DNA of 64,000 nt from Mytilus californianus (Eukaryota; Mollusca; Bivalvia; Mytilida; Mytilidae). The translations under genes were made by a program, and so were the position numbers. The notes below the pieces were generated by a model. The model was not told the origin of the DNA. It saw nothing but the letters and a program-made list of their open reading frames with translations, and searched no databases. Below, piece after piece: positions 23,772 through 35,925 of this stretch. Numbering within the stretch: the first letter of the stretch is position 1; the number at the start of each line of letters is the position of its first letter. The DNA is taken from the NCBI RefSeq assembly GCF_021869535.1, contig NW_026262734.1, positions 95,919,285-95,983,284 on the forward strand, given 5' to 3'.

Positions 23772-24760
23772 ATCTATAATACTAAAATAACGAAGTCCGA
23801 TTTGTTAGCCGTCATGGTGTAAATACGACGAATCAAAGAATTCAACTTTATATATAACTAATATAGGACAATGGTGTTGATTAAAAATTACACCATTCCA
23901 GAGTCTTTTGTTTTCCACTTAATTAAAATTACCAATAATTAACAAGTTCTGGGTCGAATCCGATACCGATACCAATAGTATATGTATGTTTTCTTCTTCT
24001 CTTAGTAAATTCATCCGTTGTCTGAGCACCTTTGTCACACTGGTATTAAAAGACCTTTCTTAATTCTAATACTACTTATTTAGAAATAAAACATTAAGAA
24101 CTTAAATACTAAAACAAAAATGGTATATGCATTCCTTCATAAAATACTATTGTCCTAAAACTATACAGAAATGCAAAAACCGTAATTGAATACTATTTAC
24201 ATCTTTTAGGTGTAATACCACCATTGATTTTCCCCTATTAGTCTTTGTTAAATTGGCATTTTTCAAAAAATTGTACTGTTAGTAACAGTAACAGTATTTA
24301 CCTTTGATTCAACTAAAAAAATACTTAGCATGAATAAAGTTTAATCCTTTCCAGTACTACAGTGAAAATTTCACACGACATTTCATTGCATATAAGAAAG
24401 TAACCATCACCGGAAGTAAACAACCCAAATTTTTACCCTTTTATTTCCTGGTTACCAGCTTTGGTAACTATGTAACCTTAACTTTCCAACATATTTTATA
24501 GGACCACCAAATGAAAAAAGAATGATGCTTTCAGACACCCAACATACATGTTTATGACTCAGAAAAATTTTAGTGTATTGAAATGCAAGGGTTATTTTCT
24601 ACAACTGTCAAATTCAAGGGAATATTTTTTTTCGACCGGATGTGACGTACCATGATTTGGTGGTATTACACCTTTAGTGCAAGTGAATTAAAATCCAGAC
24701 TATAAATAAGGCTTACTGTATATCACGGATCCGCGATGTCGCGGGCGTGTTCTAGTATGT
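23772..24760 (+). repeat. dispersed repeat X carrying a nested MITE
   Basis: Matches 7895-8480 in inverted orientation at both ends, with MITE V (24209-24672) inside. The right remnant contains GGATCCGCGATGTCGCGGG. Confidence 0.6.
24209..24672. mobile_element. MITE V, intact
   Basis: Terminal inverted repeats GGTGTAATACCACCA and TGGTGGTATTACACC, flanked on both sides by TTTA as a candidate 4-bp target duplication. It is the uninterrupted homologue of 15546-16993. Confidence 0.65.
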
Positions 24761-24814
24761 ATTATGTCTTGGAATTTTCCGATGAATTTGAAAAAGGGAC
24801 ATGACGTTCTGTGA

Positions 24815-25640
24815 TATAAATAAAGGCAGCAGTAGTATACTGCTGTTCAAAAGTCATAAATCGATTAAGAGAAAACAAATCCGGGTAACAAACTAAAACC
24901 GAGGGAAACACATCAACTATAAGAGGGAAACACATCAACTGTAAGAGGGAAACAACGGAACAACAGAAACACTGAACTGCAACAAAAACAAACGTCAATT
25001 TACATAGAAACGGACTATTTGATAACAACTGCCATATTCCTGACTTGGTAAAGGACAATTTAAGAAAAAAATGGTGGGTTGAACCTGGTTATATGACTTT
25101 TGAACACCGGTATACTACTGTTGCCTTCATTTAGTGGCTAGCCTAACCTCCCGCCGATATGGCAATGTTAAAAAATATCACTAAAATGACAACACTACGT
25201 GGTAGGAATACAATACAATACAATATAATATAAACAAACACAAGAACACTCAGCACATAAAAATGCATAAATAAATAATATAATAGTACATTACAACATG
25301 TAAACCATAGAAAAGCAACGGACATCTCCCATTAACTACAGCACATTACACCACAAACAGTGACTTTTTTTGTGACGTATATATAATCGTGAAATTCATG
25401 CAATTATATGGAACATTTGTGGAACGAGATCCAAAAATTCAAAATATATAACACTGTCTCATCAATCTGTTGCTCAGACACCGATGACGTTTTACAACAT
25501 CTGAATAGCAGCTGAAGGCATTTGAATACCATATGAGTTGAGAATTGTCTACTCCATAGGCGGGTAATGTTATCATATTGCTTCAAAGGCGGGGAAAATT
25601 CATCAATTCACAATTGAAATCGACTCGTTCGTCATAGAAT
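24815..25640 (+). mobile_element. element Y, second copy
   Basis: Direct homologue of 15770-16759. It has an internal 28-bp tandem (GAGGGAAACACATCAACT, about 2.5 copies, 24900-24950) and an inverted copy of its own start at 25084-25120. The minus frames 24762-25058 and 25143-25325 are repeat sequence. Confidence 0.6.
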
Positions 25641-25727
25641 CTGGGATAACGTTTTGAGTCATTTCAAGGTTATGAGGCGTTGGAAGTTGTATCTGTGGTT
25701 TCTGTGTATCTGTGGTTTCTGTGTATC

Positions 25728-25985
25728 TGTTTTGTTCACAAATCGTTGTCAATATAATGGAATTTGATGCGACTGTCATACAAAGTGAGAGGTTTAGCTA
25801 GCTTTAAAACCAGGTTTAATCCACCATTTTCTACATAATAAAATGCCTGTACCAAGTCAGGAATATGACAGTTGTTATCCATTTGTTTGATGTGTTTGAA
25901 CTTTTGATTTTGCCATTTGATTGGGGACTTTCCTTTTTGAATTTTCCTCGGAGTTCAGTATTTTTGTGATTGTACTTTTTCCTTA
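25728..25985 (+). repeat. family B copy, 5'-truncated
   Basis: Starts in TTGTTCACAAATCGTTGTCA and ends after TTTTCCTCGGAGTTCAG. Confidence 0.72.
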
Positions 25986-25989
25986 ATTG

Positions 25990-27200
25990 TTTAGGAGGAT
26001 GTAATAATGAGACCTAATCAGAAAAAGTTTGGATTGTAAATGGAAAGAACATCGTCATAAATCTGTATGTAAAATTAAATGATCTAGCTTCTTTTATCTT
26101 CTTGTGTCTGTATGACCTTAAATGAAAATAAAAAGTCGACAAGGAGAGGCCCAAAGTAGATTTCCATAGCAATACTGGTCAACAATCTACAGGAAAATTC
26201 TACATACAATTTCAACAAATTTGTTCACTTGTTCGTCGGTATAGCAGGTTTCTATCGGTTAATTTTTAACACAATTTGCCGAATTGTACCCTAAAACAAA
26301 GAATTTTTAGCGTATGGTACCCTTTGTATGAAGAAAAGGGTAGAAAATCGAAGGTTTTTATATAATTTATTCAGAGAAGGACCGAAATTCAAATTATGCA
26401 GAATATTCAGGTAGAGCATTCAGGAATCCAAATATGGTTAATACCACTACTCGGGTAAACAGTATCACCGAATTTTTTGTCATCCATCTTTAACTGCGGA
26501 CAAAATGTTTGTCAATCTAATGGACAATTTCTTAGTAGAACATGCAGATCAGCCATCAAGTTACCGTTGCTTGTACAAAGTTGTGTGAAGTTTATGTATC
26601 CAATACATATAGGTAATCCTAAGATTTATTGCTCAATGGAATATCAATTAGGTCATGAAGGATTTGTGATTAGGCTTGTTCTTATCTTTATTAAAATCTA
26701 TGTTTTTTTTTTTTAAATTGGATTACACGATTATTTATTTATTCCTAATTCTAGGATTCGACACTCGTAGAAAATGAGTAACAGACAAATACAACATGGT
26801 TTGACGCTTTTCTCGCAGGATCAATAATATAGTTATCGTGAAAAGAAGATGAACATTTCTTTGTTGTCTCTTAATACGGACTTTTACACAGATTTATCAA
26901 CTTGTGGATTCGACGTTCTATCAAAGACCTAATTGCTTTTCTCTTGTTGACAGAGTGTTTAGTTGAACCTTTCCTTGTTTTGCCAATGCTATGGCGTAGT
27001 TTTTAACGAAATCCATTAACATTTTAAATGCATGGTTTCATTGTATGTGTAATGGCTAAATCAGGGTCCTGAGATACATGTATTATATTCCATAGATGTT
27101 AAACTATGTTTATATCACATGACCAGAGTGGTTGTTAATTTATTGAGATTAGGAACAGTCACATGTCAGATGGTTTTTCCAATATTCTTCTAAATCAAGG
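25990..27200. other. no recognised feature
   Basis: A 79-codon plus frame (26477-26716) has no recognisable motif. Otherwise AT-rich non-coding sequence. Confidence 0.4.
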
Positions 27201-27214
27201 TGTTGCAGTGCTTA

Positions 27215-27452
27215 TAAAGTTAAATATTTAGGTGTTATGGCTTTTGTGTAACTGTAGGAGACAATAAGACTTATTTTGAAAATAAAGTGGAATTAAAGAT
27301 GTTTCTTCTTTGTACTGAAGAACATTGACGATGTTAATGGCATCGATTCCTTTATTTGAAAACTGAATGAAAGGTCTTTTTTTAATTTTATCTTGTAATG
27401 GTTCCGATCTTACTGTTGAAAAAATAGCTACATCATAAATTATACCTACCAA
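27215..27452 (-). pseudogene. Penelope-like element ORF fragment (region upstream of the RT core)
   Basis: The minus strand encodes KKRPFIQFSNKGIDAINIV, then PLYFQNK, and after an apparent frameshift near 27255 IVSYSYTKAITPK. From memory, these blocks occur in this order in Penelope-like proteins of molluscs and cnidarians, ahead of the reverse transcriptase palm. The frame stops soon after. No palm motifs follow, so this is a broken fragment. Confidence 0.55.
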
Positions 27453-27974
27453 TCTTAGAAGAACACATATCTATACATCGTTTGTCAAGTGCATAATCTC
27501 CTAAACAGTTTTAAAATATTGCTGGCAGCGAAAACTAAAATGGTAAGAATGTTATGTAACCCAGACGGATGGTGAAGAGTGATAGAAGGTCATTAAAGAC
27601 CCTAGTGAATAATCTAGATTTGGAGGACTTTTTTCACATTTGAATGATGGTATTTTGTTTTACTATCAGTAAGCTTGAGTCTTCAGCAAGTGTTGAATTA
27701 ACTCATACATTAAAATCAATACAGGCTGGATTAACACAAAATTAACATCATTAATGTACATGTAATCGCTGCAACCGAATGGGATTGAAGGACCTAATTC
27801 CGGATCCCTTATCCAGATATTATCTCTATCAGTGCGTTTCAAAAAGGTGTACTTAGTATTGGGCTTTGAGTATGATGGTAAAGTTGCTCAAATGTGCATA
27901 CTTTCATAGATACAATAGATCATGGGCCTGTTGATTAAAATAGTTATAAAGAGTCCTGGGTAGAGGATTTCATT

Positions 27975-28008
27975 ATTTTTTTTTTGGGGGGGGAGGGGGG
28001 GGGGGGGA
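27975..28008 (+). repeat. T-run followed by G-run
   Basis: Eleven T followed by about 22 G with one A interruption. A G-quadruplex is possible. Similar junctions are at 1054, 31779 and, inverted, 57351 and 62914. Confidence 0.85.
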
Positions 28009-28401
28009 GTTTGTCGATTGTCACCTAGATAAATGAACCCACATATGTTACAATCTATTCCAGTTCTCAATTGATTGTGGTAATAGGTTTTACCTGTTAA
28101 ATTAATAGTGAATAATTAAACTAAACTGACTGCTGATAGAGAACAATTGTAGATATGTGAACTCACCAGCAACGCAAATACTTAAACGTTTTCAACTCAT
28201 ACTGTCCGAGTCGTAGCTAATGTGCTATCGTCATTCATGGATAACATGATAAACCAGAAGGTGTTTTGCTGCAAAAAAGTTTGATAATGTTAGTTTTTAT
28301 GGACTTCCCCTTTTTTTAATTTGACTTGGAGTTTTCTCTTTTTGTTTTACTTTTTTATCCAACGACACATAATGTGTTAACTGTTATATGACAATCTTAG
28401 A

Positions 28402-28664
28402 TTGATTTGATTGATTTTTGGTGTTTAAACGCCACTTTTAAGCATCGCTTTTGGGCTATTTCGTGGTGGCCAGTTTTTATTGGTGGAGGAAGCCGGAGTG
28501 CTCGGAGAAAACCACCAACCTTCGATAGGAAAACTGACAATCCTAGTCAATTAAGATTGGAGTCGAGTGCACCCGCACGAGCGGGGTTCGAACTCACAAC
28601 ATCAGTGTTGACTGGCTAGTGATTACAGTAGTAACTACTTAGACCACTCGGCCACCAAGGCCCC
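28402..28664 (-). mobile_element. complete tRNA-derived SINE with 12-bp target duplication
   Basis: Read on the minus strand, the head has an A box (TGGCCGAGTGGTCTAAG) and a B box (GAGTTCGAACC) of a class II (Ser/Leu-like) tRNA. A central domain with GGTTTTCTCCGAGCACTCCG and GGCTTCCTCCACC follows, ending in a TCAATC-type tail. GACAATCTTAGA flanks it at 28390-28401 and 28665-28676. It landed ~100 bp downstream of an OAS pseudogene exon. Confidence 0.88.
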
Positions 28665-28765
28665 GACAATCTTAGAGATCGTAATGATATTTTGTCAGTA
28701 TATATATTATACAAAACTTTTGTTTTGCCTTTTACGTGTTTTATATGATTTTTAACTATACATAC

Positions 28766-30202
28766 CCTTTCTGTTTTATTCCATAATTTCAATAGTCGAA
28801 TTAAATCTTTTATCCGACATGGTCGATGTTTCACCAATTAAATCTGGAGTTTACACAAAAACTTTGCATAGTATTTTCGTAGATGCAGTTTATTTACCAT
28901 TTCTTTGTATGCCTTAGTCCGACCTCCAGCTAAGCCAAACAACCCTGTAAGATATAATTTTGTCAATGAATCACTTGAGAAGGTTTTGAAAACGTTTAGC
29001 AGGAAACTAACGTTGTGCTATTGATCTTAATATTTCAAACAAAACTAACGACCTGATAAAGAAACAAAACAAATAGCTGTTGTCAATCGCCCTAGATCAC
29101 TAAGCCAACTAGACCTTATAACAATGTAGATTCCGTTAGTTGAATGATGCCATCGTCTAGGGTTGTAGGACAGTACATGATGCATTATGGTATGCTGGTC
29201 ATGATAAAACTTAAATACTGTCATTTTTGCGAACAATTCCTTGTTAGTTTGTCTTGTCCAACAGATATCCTAGTAAACTTGATTTTAGGAATACTGCGAA
29301 AACTAAAAAGTTCTGTTAGTTTGATCTTTTCCTCGATATTGACACAGATTACAAGTAACGACTTCAAACTATAATTTATGGCATTATGATTTCAACATCT
29401 AATTTTCAACTACCCATTTATAAGCAGTAGTATACCGTCTGCCTGAATGTAGGGCGTTTACGTATCCCATCTGCTACGTTTCGCTCGTGCATGTTCAGAC
29501 TAAATAAACAGGGATGTGCACCATGCATACAAATGCTCTTACAAGGATACGAGGAAGAACAATTGCAATTGACTCTATATACTTTTACCGTCACCATCAT
29601 GAATGGTTGTGTCAAATCTCCTATATGTACTGCTTTAGGAGTCTCAGATTTTACAAATAGTCGTATAATCTTTTTTTTTAACCAATTGTGTCCTATTCCA
29701 GATTGTGACATTTTGACTGAATTATGGATTCGCATTGCGAATAATAAATGCATTCCAAGAGATACATTTTTTGTTCTGTAAATATGCTGTTAGAAGTTGT
29801 GATAAACAGCAGATAAAGAAAACAAAAATAGAAATTAGAGAAATGAGAAAGAGCAATCAAAATGTCAAATTGTAGATACACAAGGGCATGCCATATAAAA
29901 CAAAACTTCCATACATCGATTATCGGTAACAAGTCCACATCATGCCAATTGTTGTCTTTGTCATACATCATCTGGAATTGGAGTGTATATGGAGTTCTTC
30001 CGACAAATCTTATACCATCACGTGAGCTGAGTTAAACAGAAAAATCGTCTTAAATAATTTCTATTTGATTAGCTAATTCGTCAACCGTTTTAAAACCATT
30101 CAACACAACAAGAAGATCTACATCGGAAATTCCGTTAACTCCAGTGCCTTTTCCAAGCGATCCTCCCTTGAATTTGAATAAAACGCAGTTTTTGTTACAA
30201 AG
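28766..30202 (-). pseudogene. 2'-5'-oligoadenylate synthetase (OAS) pseudogene, two exons recognisable
   Basis: The first segment (30202-29915) encodes KGGSLGKGT, the OAS/CD-NTase nucleotide-binding motif, then SDVDLLVVL with the paired catalytic aspartates, and later HDVDLLP with the third. The second (28944-28766) begins after TATCTTACAG, encodes GGRTKAYKEM and RIKDLIRLLKLW, the OAS core helix region, and ends at a GTATGT donor. Working OAS makes 2'-5' oligoadenylates on sensing double-stranded RNA in antiviral defence. Here TAA codons at 30050-30052, 30032-30034 and 28838-28840 interrupt the frame. The 5' side is lost at a family B copy (about 30215). Exons are still separated by an intron-like gap, so this is not a retrocopy. 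The phases of the two exons do not join directly, so a middle exon is lost or unseen. C-terminal exons were not found. Confidence 0.75.
29418..29753 (-). other. cysteine-rich open frame between OAS exons, unrecognised
   Basis: 111 codons with clustered cysteines (CNCSSSYPCKS, then CMHGAHPC). The opposite strand is also open for 96 codons (29491-29781). It may be a transposon-protein remnant inserted in the OAS intron. No domain is recognised. Confidence 0.22.
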
Positions 30203-30224
30203 TTATTCGGCCCGTCATTGTGTC

Positions 30225-30665
30225 ATTGTGCTATGGTAAATTTGTGTATTCTTGTCTTTCTTATTGCTAATGTGCTTTGTCTATATGCCTTTTTGTTTTT
30301 CTTTGTTGACATATTTGTTTGTTTTTATAGTGATTAAGATAATAACACAATGTTGACTGCTGTACCCTTATTTTTGACATTCTTACCTATAATGTCTGTT
30401 TATTTTGTTCACACATCGTTGTCAATATAATGGAATTGTATGCGACTGTCATAAAAGTGAGAGGTTTAGCTAGCTATAAAACCAGGTTTAATCCTTCATT
30501 TTCTACACAAGAAACTGCCTGTACCAAGTCAGGGATATGACAGTTGTTATCCATTCGTTTAATGTGTTTGAGCTTTTGATTTTGCCATTTGATCAGGGAG
30601 ATGTTGTTTAGAATTTTCCTCGAAGTTCGGTATTTTTGTTATTCTACTTTTCAGATAGATAAAAT
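30225..30665 (+). repeat. family B copy truncating the OAS pseudogene
   Basis: Nearly full-length: GCTATGGTAAATTTGTGTAT, GCTAATGTGCTTTGTCTATA and GAGAGGTTTAGCTAGC, ending after TTTCCTCGAAGTTCGG. It is followed at about 30710-30770 by a reverse fragment of repeat C (GGCGGAAGATACCAAAG, CAAACTCATAAGTCGA). Confidence 0.78.
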
Positions 30666-31778
30666 TTATATAAGTCAATCTAGAATTTTTGGAAAATATA
30701 GGCGGAAGATACCAAAGCGGCATTCAAACTCATAAGTCGAAAAAAAAACTGACAACGCCATGGCTACAGTTTTCAGCATCAGTATATTTGTAATATAAAA
30801 ATAAGGAGATGTGGATACCTTTTTTTCATTTGGCCATCGCTTTATAATGCATAACTATCAAAAAAAAATAATCTGCTCTTATTTCAAACGGGAAATAAAT
30901 ACTACATTACCTTGATAACCTAACTAACACTATACTTAGGATGTTGGTGTACAATACAAACAACTCTATTTATAACTCTATTGCATGTTCCAAGAAACTC
31001 AGAATCTGGTCGAACATGCCGTTCTATGAAACATTCTAGGGTTTCACCTTGGTACATTCCTTGGAAAGGAACATTCATGTGTGCCTTCATTAAAAATAAA
31101 AATACAACAGTATTTAAAATGTATGACACAAATTGTATGATATACAAAAAAGAGAAAACATATCTATTTACATTACATTTTATAGATATAATGTTAATTA
31201 GGGGATTAAACTAATAATCCCATAAAAGTTGAATTTAAGGTGCAGTTTTTACATAATCGGCTCAGGCAAAATTTGTTGCATTAATCTATAGTCATATTTG
31301 TCAATAAGAATAAGAAAAACATAGAAGCACAATTGAAAACCATAGGTTGAACAAATGCACTTGACAACATGTCCAGAAAAATCACAATCCAAAGAAAAAT
31401 CTAGAGATTAAGCATAAAGAAACCAATATACTATCGGTGAATGAACAAATTACCTGATTCTTTTTGACGTCCTAGTGTTGCTCATGTTTAAATCCCTATG
31501 TTATAGAGGGTGACAAACATGATATTTTGGTACATTGGAAAATGGTCTGCTTTTAACCGTACGGTTTTATAACATTCATGATAGCTTTTAACCCAATTAA
31601 TGTTATAAAGCTAACAATTCATAAAACCGGAAGGTTATGTTATAACTGTAATTTCATTAAATTGTTATTAAGCTAACAGGTTATATCTATTCAGATATCG
31701 CTTCTCCGGATAGTAAACTCATTGATAAAGATAAGGTTACAGTTATACTGGTGTTACTCAATCATCCCGTATGTTTTG

Positions 31779-31821
31779 TTTTTTTTTTTTTTTTTGGGGG
31801 GGGGGGGGGGGGGGAGGGGGG
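31779..31821 (+). repeat. T-run followed by G-run
   Basis: About 17 T followed by about 25 G with one A interruption. Confidence 0.85.
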
Positions 31822-31877
31822 ACACGTAAATTTGCTGACTTAAAGTTTAAAGCAAGAAATTAATGTTTTTTCTTCAT

Positions 31878-32465
31878 ATGAAAATAAGAAGATGTGGTAT
31901 GATTACCAATGAGACAACTATCCACCAGAGACCAAATAACAGAGAAGTTAACAACTATAGGTCACAGTACGATCTTCAAAAATGAGCAAAACCCATTCCG
32001 CATAGTCAGCTAAAAATGCCCGTTTGATTTGTTTAATATAAAAAGATCGTCTTATATCTGCATTACATCTGTTTGATTTCTTTAATATAAAAAGATGTGG
32101 TATAATTGCCAATGAGATAACTCTCCACAAGTGACCAAATGACACAGAAACTAACAACTATAGGTCACCGTATGGCCTTCAACAATGAGCAAAACCCATA
32201 CCACATAGTCAGCTATAAAAAGCCCCGACATGACAATTGTAAGACAATACAAACGAGAAAACTAACGGCCTGATTTGAGCCTTAAACATGTACAAAATAA
32301 TGAACGATAAACATATATGTTACACAGCAACGAATAACAAACACTGAATTACAGGGTCCTGACTTGGGGCAGGCACTTACAGAATGTGGCGGGGTTAAAC
32401 TCGTTTGAAGGCGCAAACCCTCTACTAACCTGGGACAGTGGTGTAACAGTACAACATAAGAAGAA
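31878..32465 (+). repeat. dispersed mussel repeat, family A, with duplicated head
   Basis: The head AAGATGTGGTATGATTACCA with GAGACAACT, TAGGTCACAGTACG and CGCATAGTCAGCTA occurs at 31878-32010 and again at 32079-32210. Then come AACGAGAAAACTAACGGCCT, GGCGGGGTTAAAC and GGACAGTGGTGTAACAGTAC. Other copies: 50275-50815 (reverse), 58231-58655, 58656-59095 and 59347-59545. Short frames within it are not genes. Confidence 0.8.
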
Positions 32466-32861
32466 AAGTTAAGTTTGTTATATGGTTAGATCTGAAGATC
32501 TCGGAGTATAGAGTATTTGGACGTTTTGTAAGCGGTAAGTATATGATTAATTTTATCTTAGTACACGTGTGTTATGCATTTTAAAACATAAATACTAGTA
32601 ACTGATAAAACAAAGCGGTGCATTTTTTGACAATACATCCATAATATTCCTAAGAGTATTCAAACTATTGGTATCAATTACATTGTCAGTTGTAAATTGA
32701 TTATATAATATATAAATAGATTTCATTGCTTTTGCTGTCCTAATGTAACATCTTTATGTTTATGTATGGTGATGTAATTACAACCTTATTTCAAAATTAT
32801 TATGCTTAGTTAATAGCTTTATTTTGTAGTGTAACTTGATTCATTATGTTTATACACAAAT

Positions 32862-33858
32862 AAAAAGAAGTGGTATGATTGCCAATGTGTTTATATATAA
32901 ATAAGAAGATATGGAATGATTGACAATTTAATGTGTTTATATACAAATACGAAGATGTGGTATTATGCCAATATGTTTATGTAAAAATAAGAAGATGTGG
33001 TATGACTGCCAATGTGTTTATACAAAAATTAGAAGTGGCATGATTGCCAATGTGTTTATATCAAAATAACAAGAAATGGTATGAATGCCAATATGTTTAT
33101 ATAAAAATATGAAGATGTGGTATGACTGCAAACATGTTATTATAAGAATAAAAGATGTGGTATGATTGCCAATGTGTTTATATAAAAATTAAGAAGAAAT
33201 GGTATGATTGCCAATATGTTTATATAAAAATTAAGAAGAAGTGGTATGATTACCAATATGTTTATGTAAAAATAAGAAGATGTGGTATGATTGCCAATAT
33301 GTTTCTATAAAAATGAGAAGATGTGGTATGAATGACAGTATGTTAATATAAAAATAAGAAGATGTAGTATGATTGCCAATATGTTAATATAAAAATAAGA
33401 TTATGTGGTATGATTTCCAATATGTTTATATAAAAATAAAAGATGTGGTATGATTGACAATGAGTTTATATAAAAATAAGATTATGTGGTATGATTTCCA
33501 ATATGTTTATATAAAAATAAAAGATGTGGTATGATTGACAATGAGTTTATATAAAAATAAGAAGATGTGGAATGATTGCCAATATGTTAATATAAAAATA
33601 AGAAGATGTGGTATGATCGCCAATATGTTTATATAAAAATAAGAAGATGTAGTATGATTGCCAATATGTTATTATAAAAAAAAAAGATGTGGTATGATTT
33701 CCAATGCTTTTATATAAATATAAGAAGACGTGGTATGATTGCCAATGTGTTTATATAAAAATAAGAAAATGTAGTATGATTGCCAATATGTTTATATAAA
33801 AATAAGAAGATGTAGTATGATTTCCAATATGTTTATATGAAAATAAGAAGATGTGGTA
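32862..33858 (+). repeat. ~40-bp minisatellite made from the family A head
   Basis: About 24 imperfect units of ATAAGAAGATGTGGTATGAT plus TGCCAATATGTTTATATAAA. This is the first ~30 bp of family A plus an AT-rich linker. Units differ by substitutions and 1-3 bp indels. A higher-order repeat of two units recurs at about 33395-33480 and 33480-33560. Confidence 0.88.
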
Positions 33859-33860
33859 TG

Positions 33861-35175
33861 ATTTACCTCCTCAGTTTCCTACTTATACATACATCCCTTT
33901 TCCTTTTACTACACCACCATATTTGCCTTTAACTACACCTCCGCCTTTGCTTTTTACTACACCTCCTCCTGTGTCTATTATTACACCTCTTCCTTTGCCT
34001 TTTACTTTAACTCCTCCTCTGCCTATTACTTCACCTCCTCGCCAGCCTATTACTCAATCTCCTCCTGTGTCTGTTACTACATCTCCTTCTGTGCCTATTA
34101 CTACATCTTGGTTGCCTGTTCCTGTACCTCCTTCGTTGTCTGTTATTAAATCTCATCTTTTACTTCCCCTACATCTTTGCATATTACTTTACCTCCTCCT
34201 TTTCTATTACATGTATTACTACATCTCCGTTTTTGCCTATTATTACCCTCATCCTTTGCCTATTATTACCCTCATCCTTTGCCTATTTTTAAACCTCCTC
34301 CTTTGCCTATTACTACATCTCATTATATGCTTATTACAACACCTCCTCCTGTGCCTTTTACTACACCTCCTACTGTGCCTATTACTACATCTCCTCCTTT
34401 GACTATTACTAAATCTCCTTCTATGTCTATTACTACACCTCCTACTTTGCCTTCTACTACATCTACTTCTTTGCCTTTGACTACATTTCCTCCTTTGCCT
34501 TTGACTATATCTCCTCATTTTCCTGTTAATACACCTCCTTCTTTGCCTACCAATAATCTCCTCATTTGTATATCACTAAACCTTCTCATTTGCCTATTGT
34601 TACACCTCCACCTTTGCCGATAGCTACATCTCCTCTTTTGTCGATAACTATTAAATCTCCTCCTTTGCTTATTACTACATCTACTCCTTTGCCTTTTACT
34701 ACACCTCCTCCTTTATGTTTTACTTCACCTCCTTCTTTTCCTGTTACTAGACCTCCTCTTGTGCCTATTACTACATCTCCTCATTTGCCTGCTGATACAT
34801 CCTATTTCTACATCTCCTCCTGTGCCTATTACGACATCTCGTTCTATGCCTTTTACTACACCTGCTTCTTTGCCTGTTACCACATATCCTACTTTGCCTA
34901 TTGCTACGCCTCCTCCTCTGCCTACCAATACATCTTCTTTTTTGCCTATTGCCACATATTCTCCATTGCCTGTTACTACACCTTCTCCTGTACGTACCTA
35001 TTACTACATCTCCTCCTTTGCCTTTTATTGCACCTCCTTCTTTGTCAATTAATACCCCTCCTCTTCATTTTATTACCACATCTTTTCTTATGCCTTTTGA
35101 CTGCACCTTCTTCTTGGTCTATTACTACATCTCCTTTTATATTTTTATACTACATCTCATCCTTTGCCTATCGAG
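33861..35175 (+). repeat. 24-bp pyrimidine-rich minisatellite (Pro/Thr peptide frames)
   Basis: About 50 units built on ACTACACCTCCTCCTTTG plus CCTATT, starting directly where the family A-head array ends. Since 24 is a multiple of three, several frames stay open: ITTSPPLP-like on plus (33851-34402, 34177-34623, 34566-35180) and Arg/Ser/Cys-rich on minus. Frame changes between the plus frames and the absence of start context, signal peptide or splice sites argue against a gene. The strand asymmetry could allow triplex DNA. Confidence 0.88.
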
Positions 35176-35179
35176 TGTG

Positions 35180-35925
35180 ACGAGTGTTTGTCACGCAGAC
35201 ATTTAATTTTGGTGTTTTTGTAATAAATCAATCCCAGCCATACTTGTTGCAGTAATTATTCACTCATTTAGGGTTAATAGAAAAACCATAAAAATCAATG
35301 CATTGGAGAGATCTCCATGGCCGAACGAAAAATGACAAATGACAACCAACTATCCACAAAACAATAACCGATTAGCAAAAGTGTAAATAGGAATAGATGT
35401 ACGTAATTCTCTAGTGACATCTGTCGTGTTTCTCAAGTTGAAATACGGTATATTTCAAATCTCCGTACAACAACATTTTGGACAACGATCGATTATATAG
35501 GTAACCATGAGACATAAGTTTAAAGCAATACTAAATGACTTTGTTTTAGTTTTTCTGTATAGTTTAAGCTTGACATTACCCATCATCTTGTTTTATAATA
35601 CTCGGTATGATGTCGTTGTATAAAATCTTCTATGAAGTTCACTTACATATACTTAAGTGTAGGACATGATTTCATATTGGCAGGTTATGTATTTCTATCT
35701 AGCTTTCAGTAAACTCGAGTATTCTTTAATAGGATATATCATTATTATTTTGACGTGTTTTTGATTTCTTTTTTAGCGCTATTTCAGAGTAAATTCCTTT
35801 TCCCGTGCTTATTTTAATTGTTTCTAAATACGTTTTGTTAATTGGAAATACAAAGAGAGAGTGCTGGTATTAAAAAAAAACCACGAGCATAAAAAATAAA
35901 ATAACAAAAATTCTCCAAGGAAAAT
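35180..35925. other. no recognised feature
   Basis: Single-copy-looking AT-rich DNA after the minisatellite; no convincing open frame. Confidence 0.4.

Noticed and set aside
32862..35175. CRISPR-like regular repeats
   Set aside because: Units are contiguous with no unique spacers and the organism is an animal. These are minisatellites.
33851..35206. 183-, 148-, 204- and 101-codon Pro/Thr-rich frames that look like a mucin or cell-wall protein
   Set aside because: They are the reading of a 24-bp minisatellite in several frames. The frame shifts twice and there is no start context, signal peptide or splice support.
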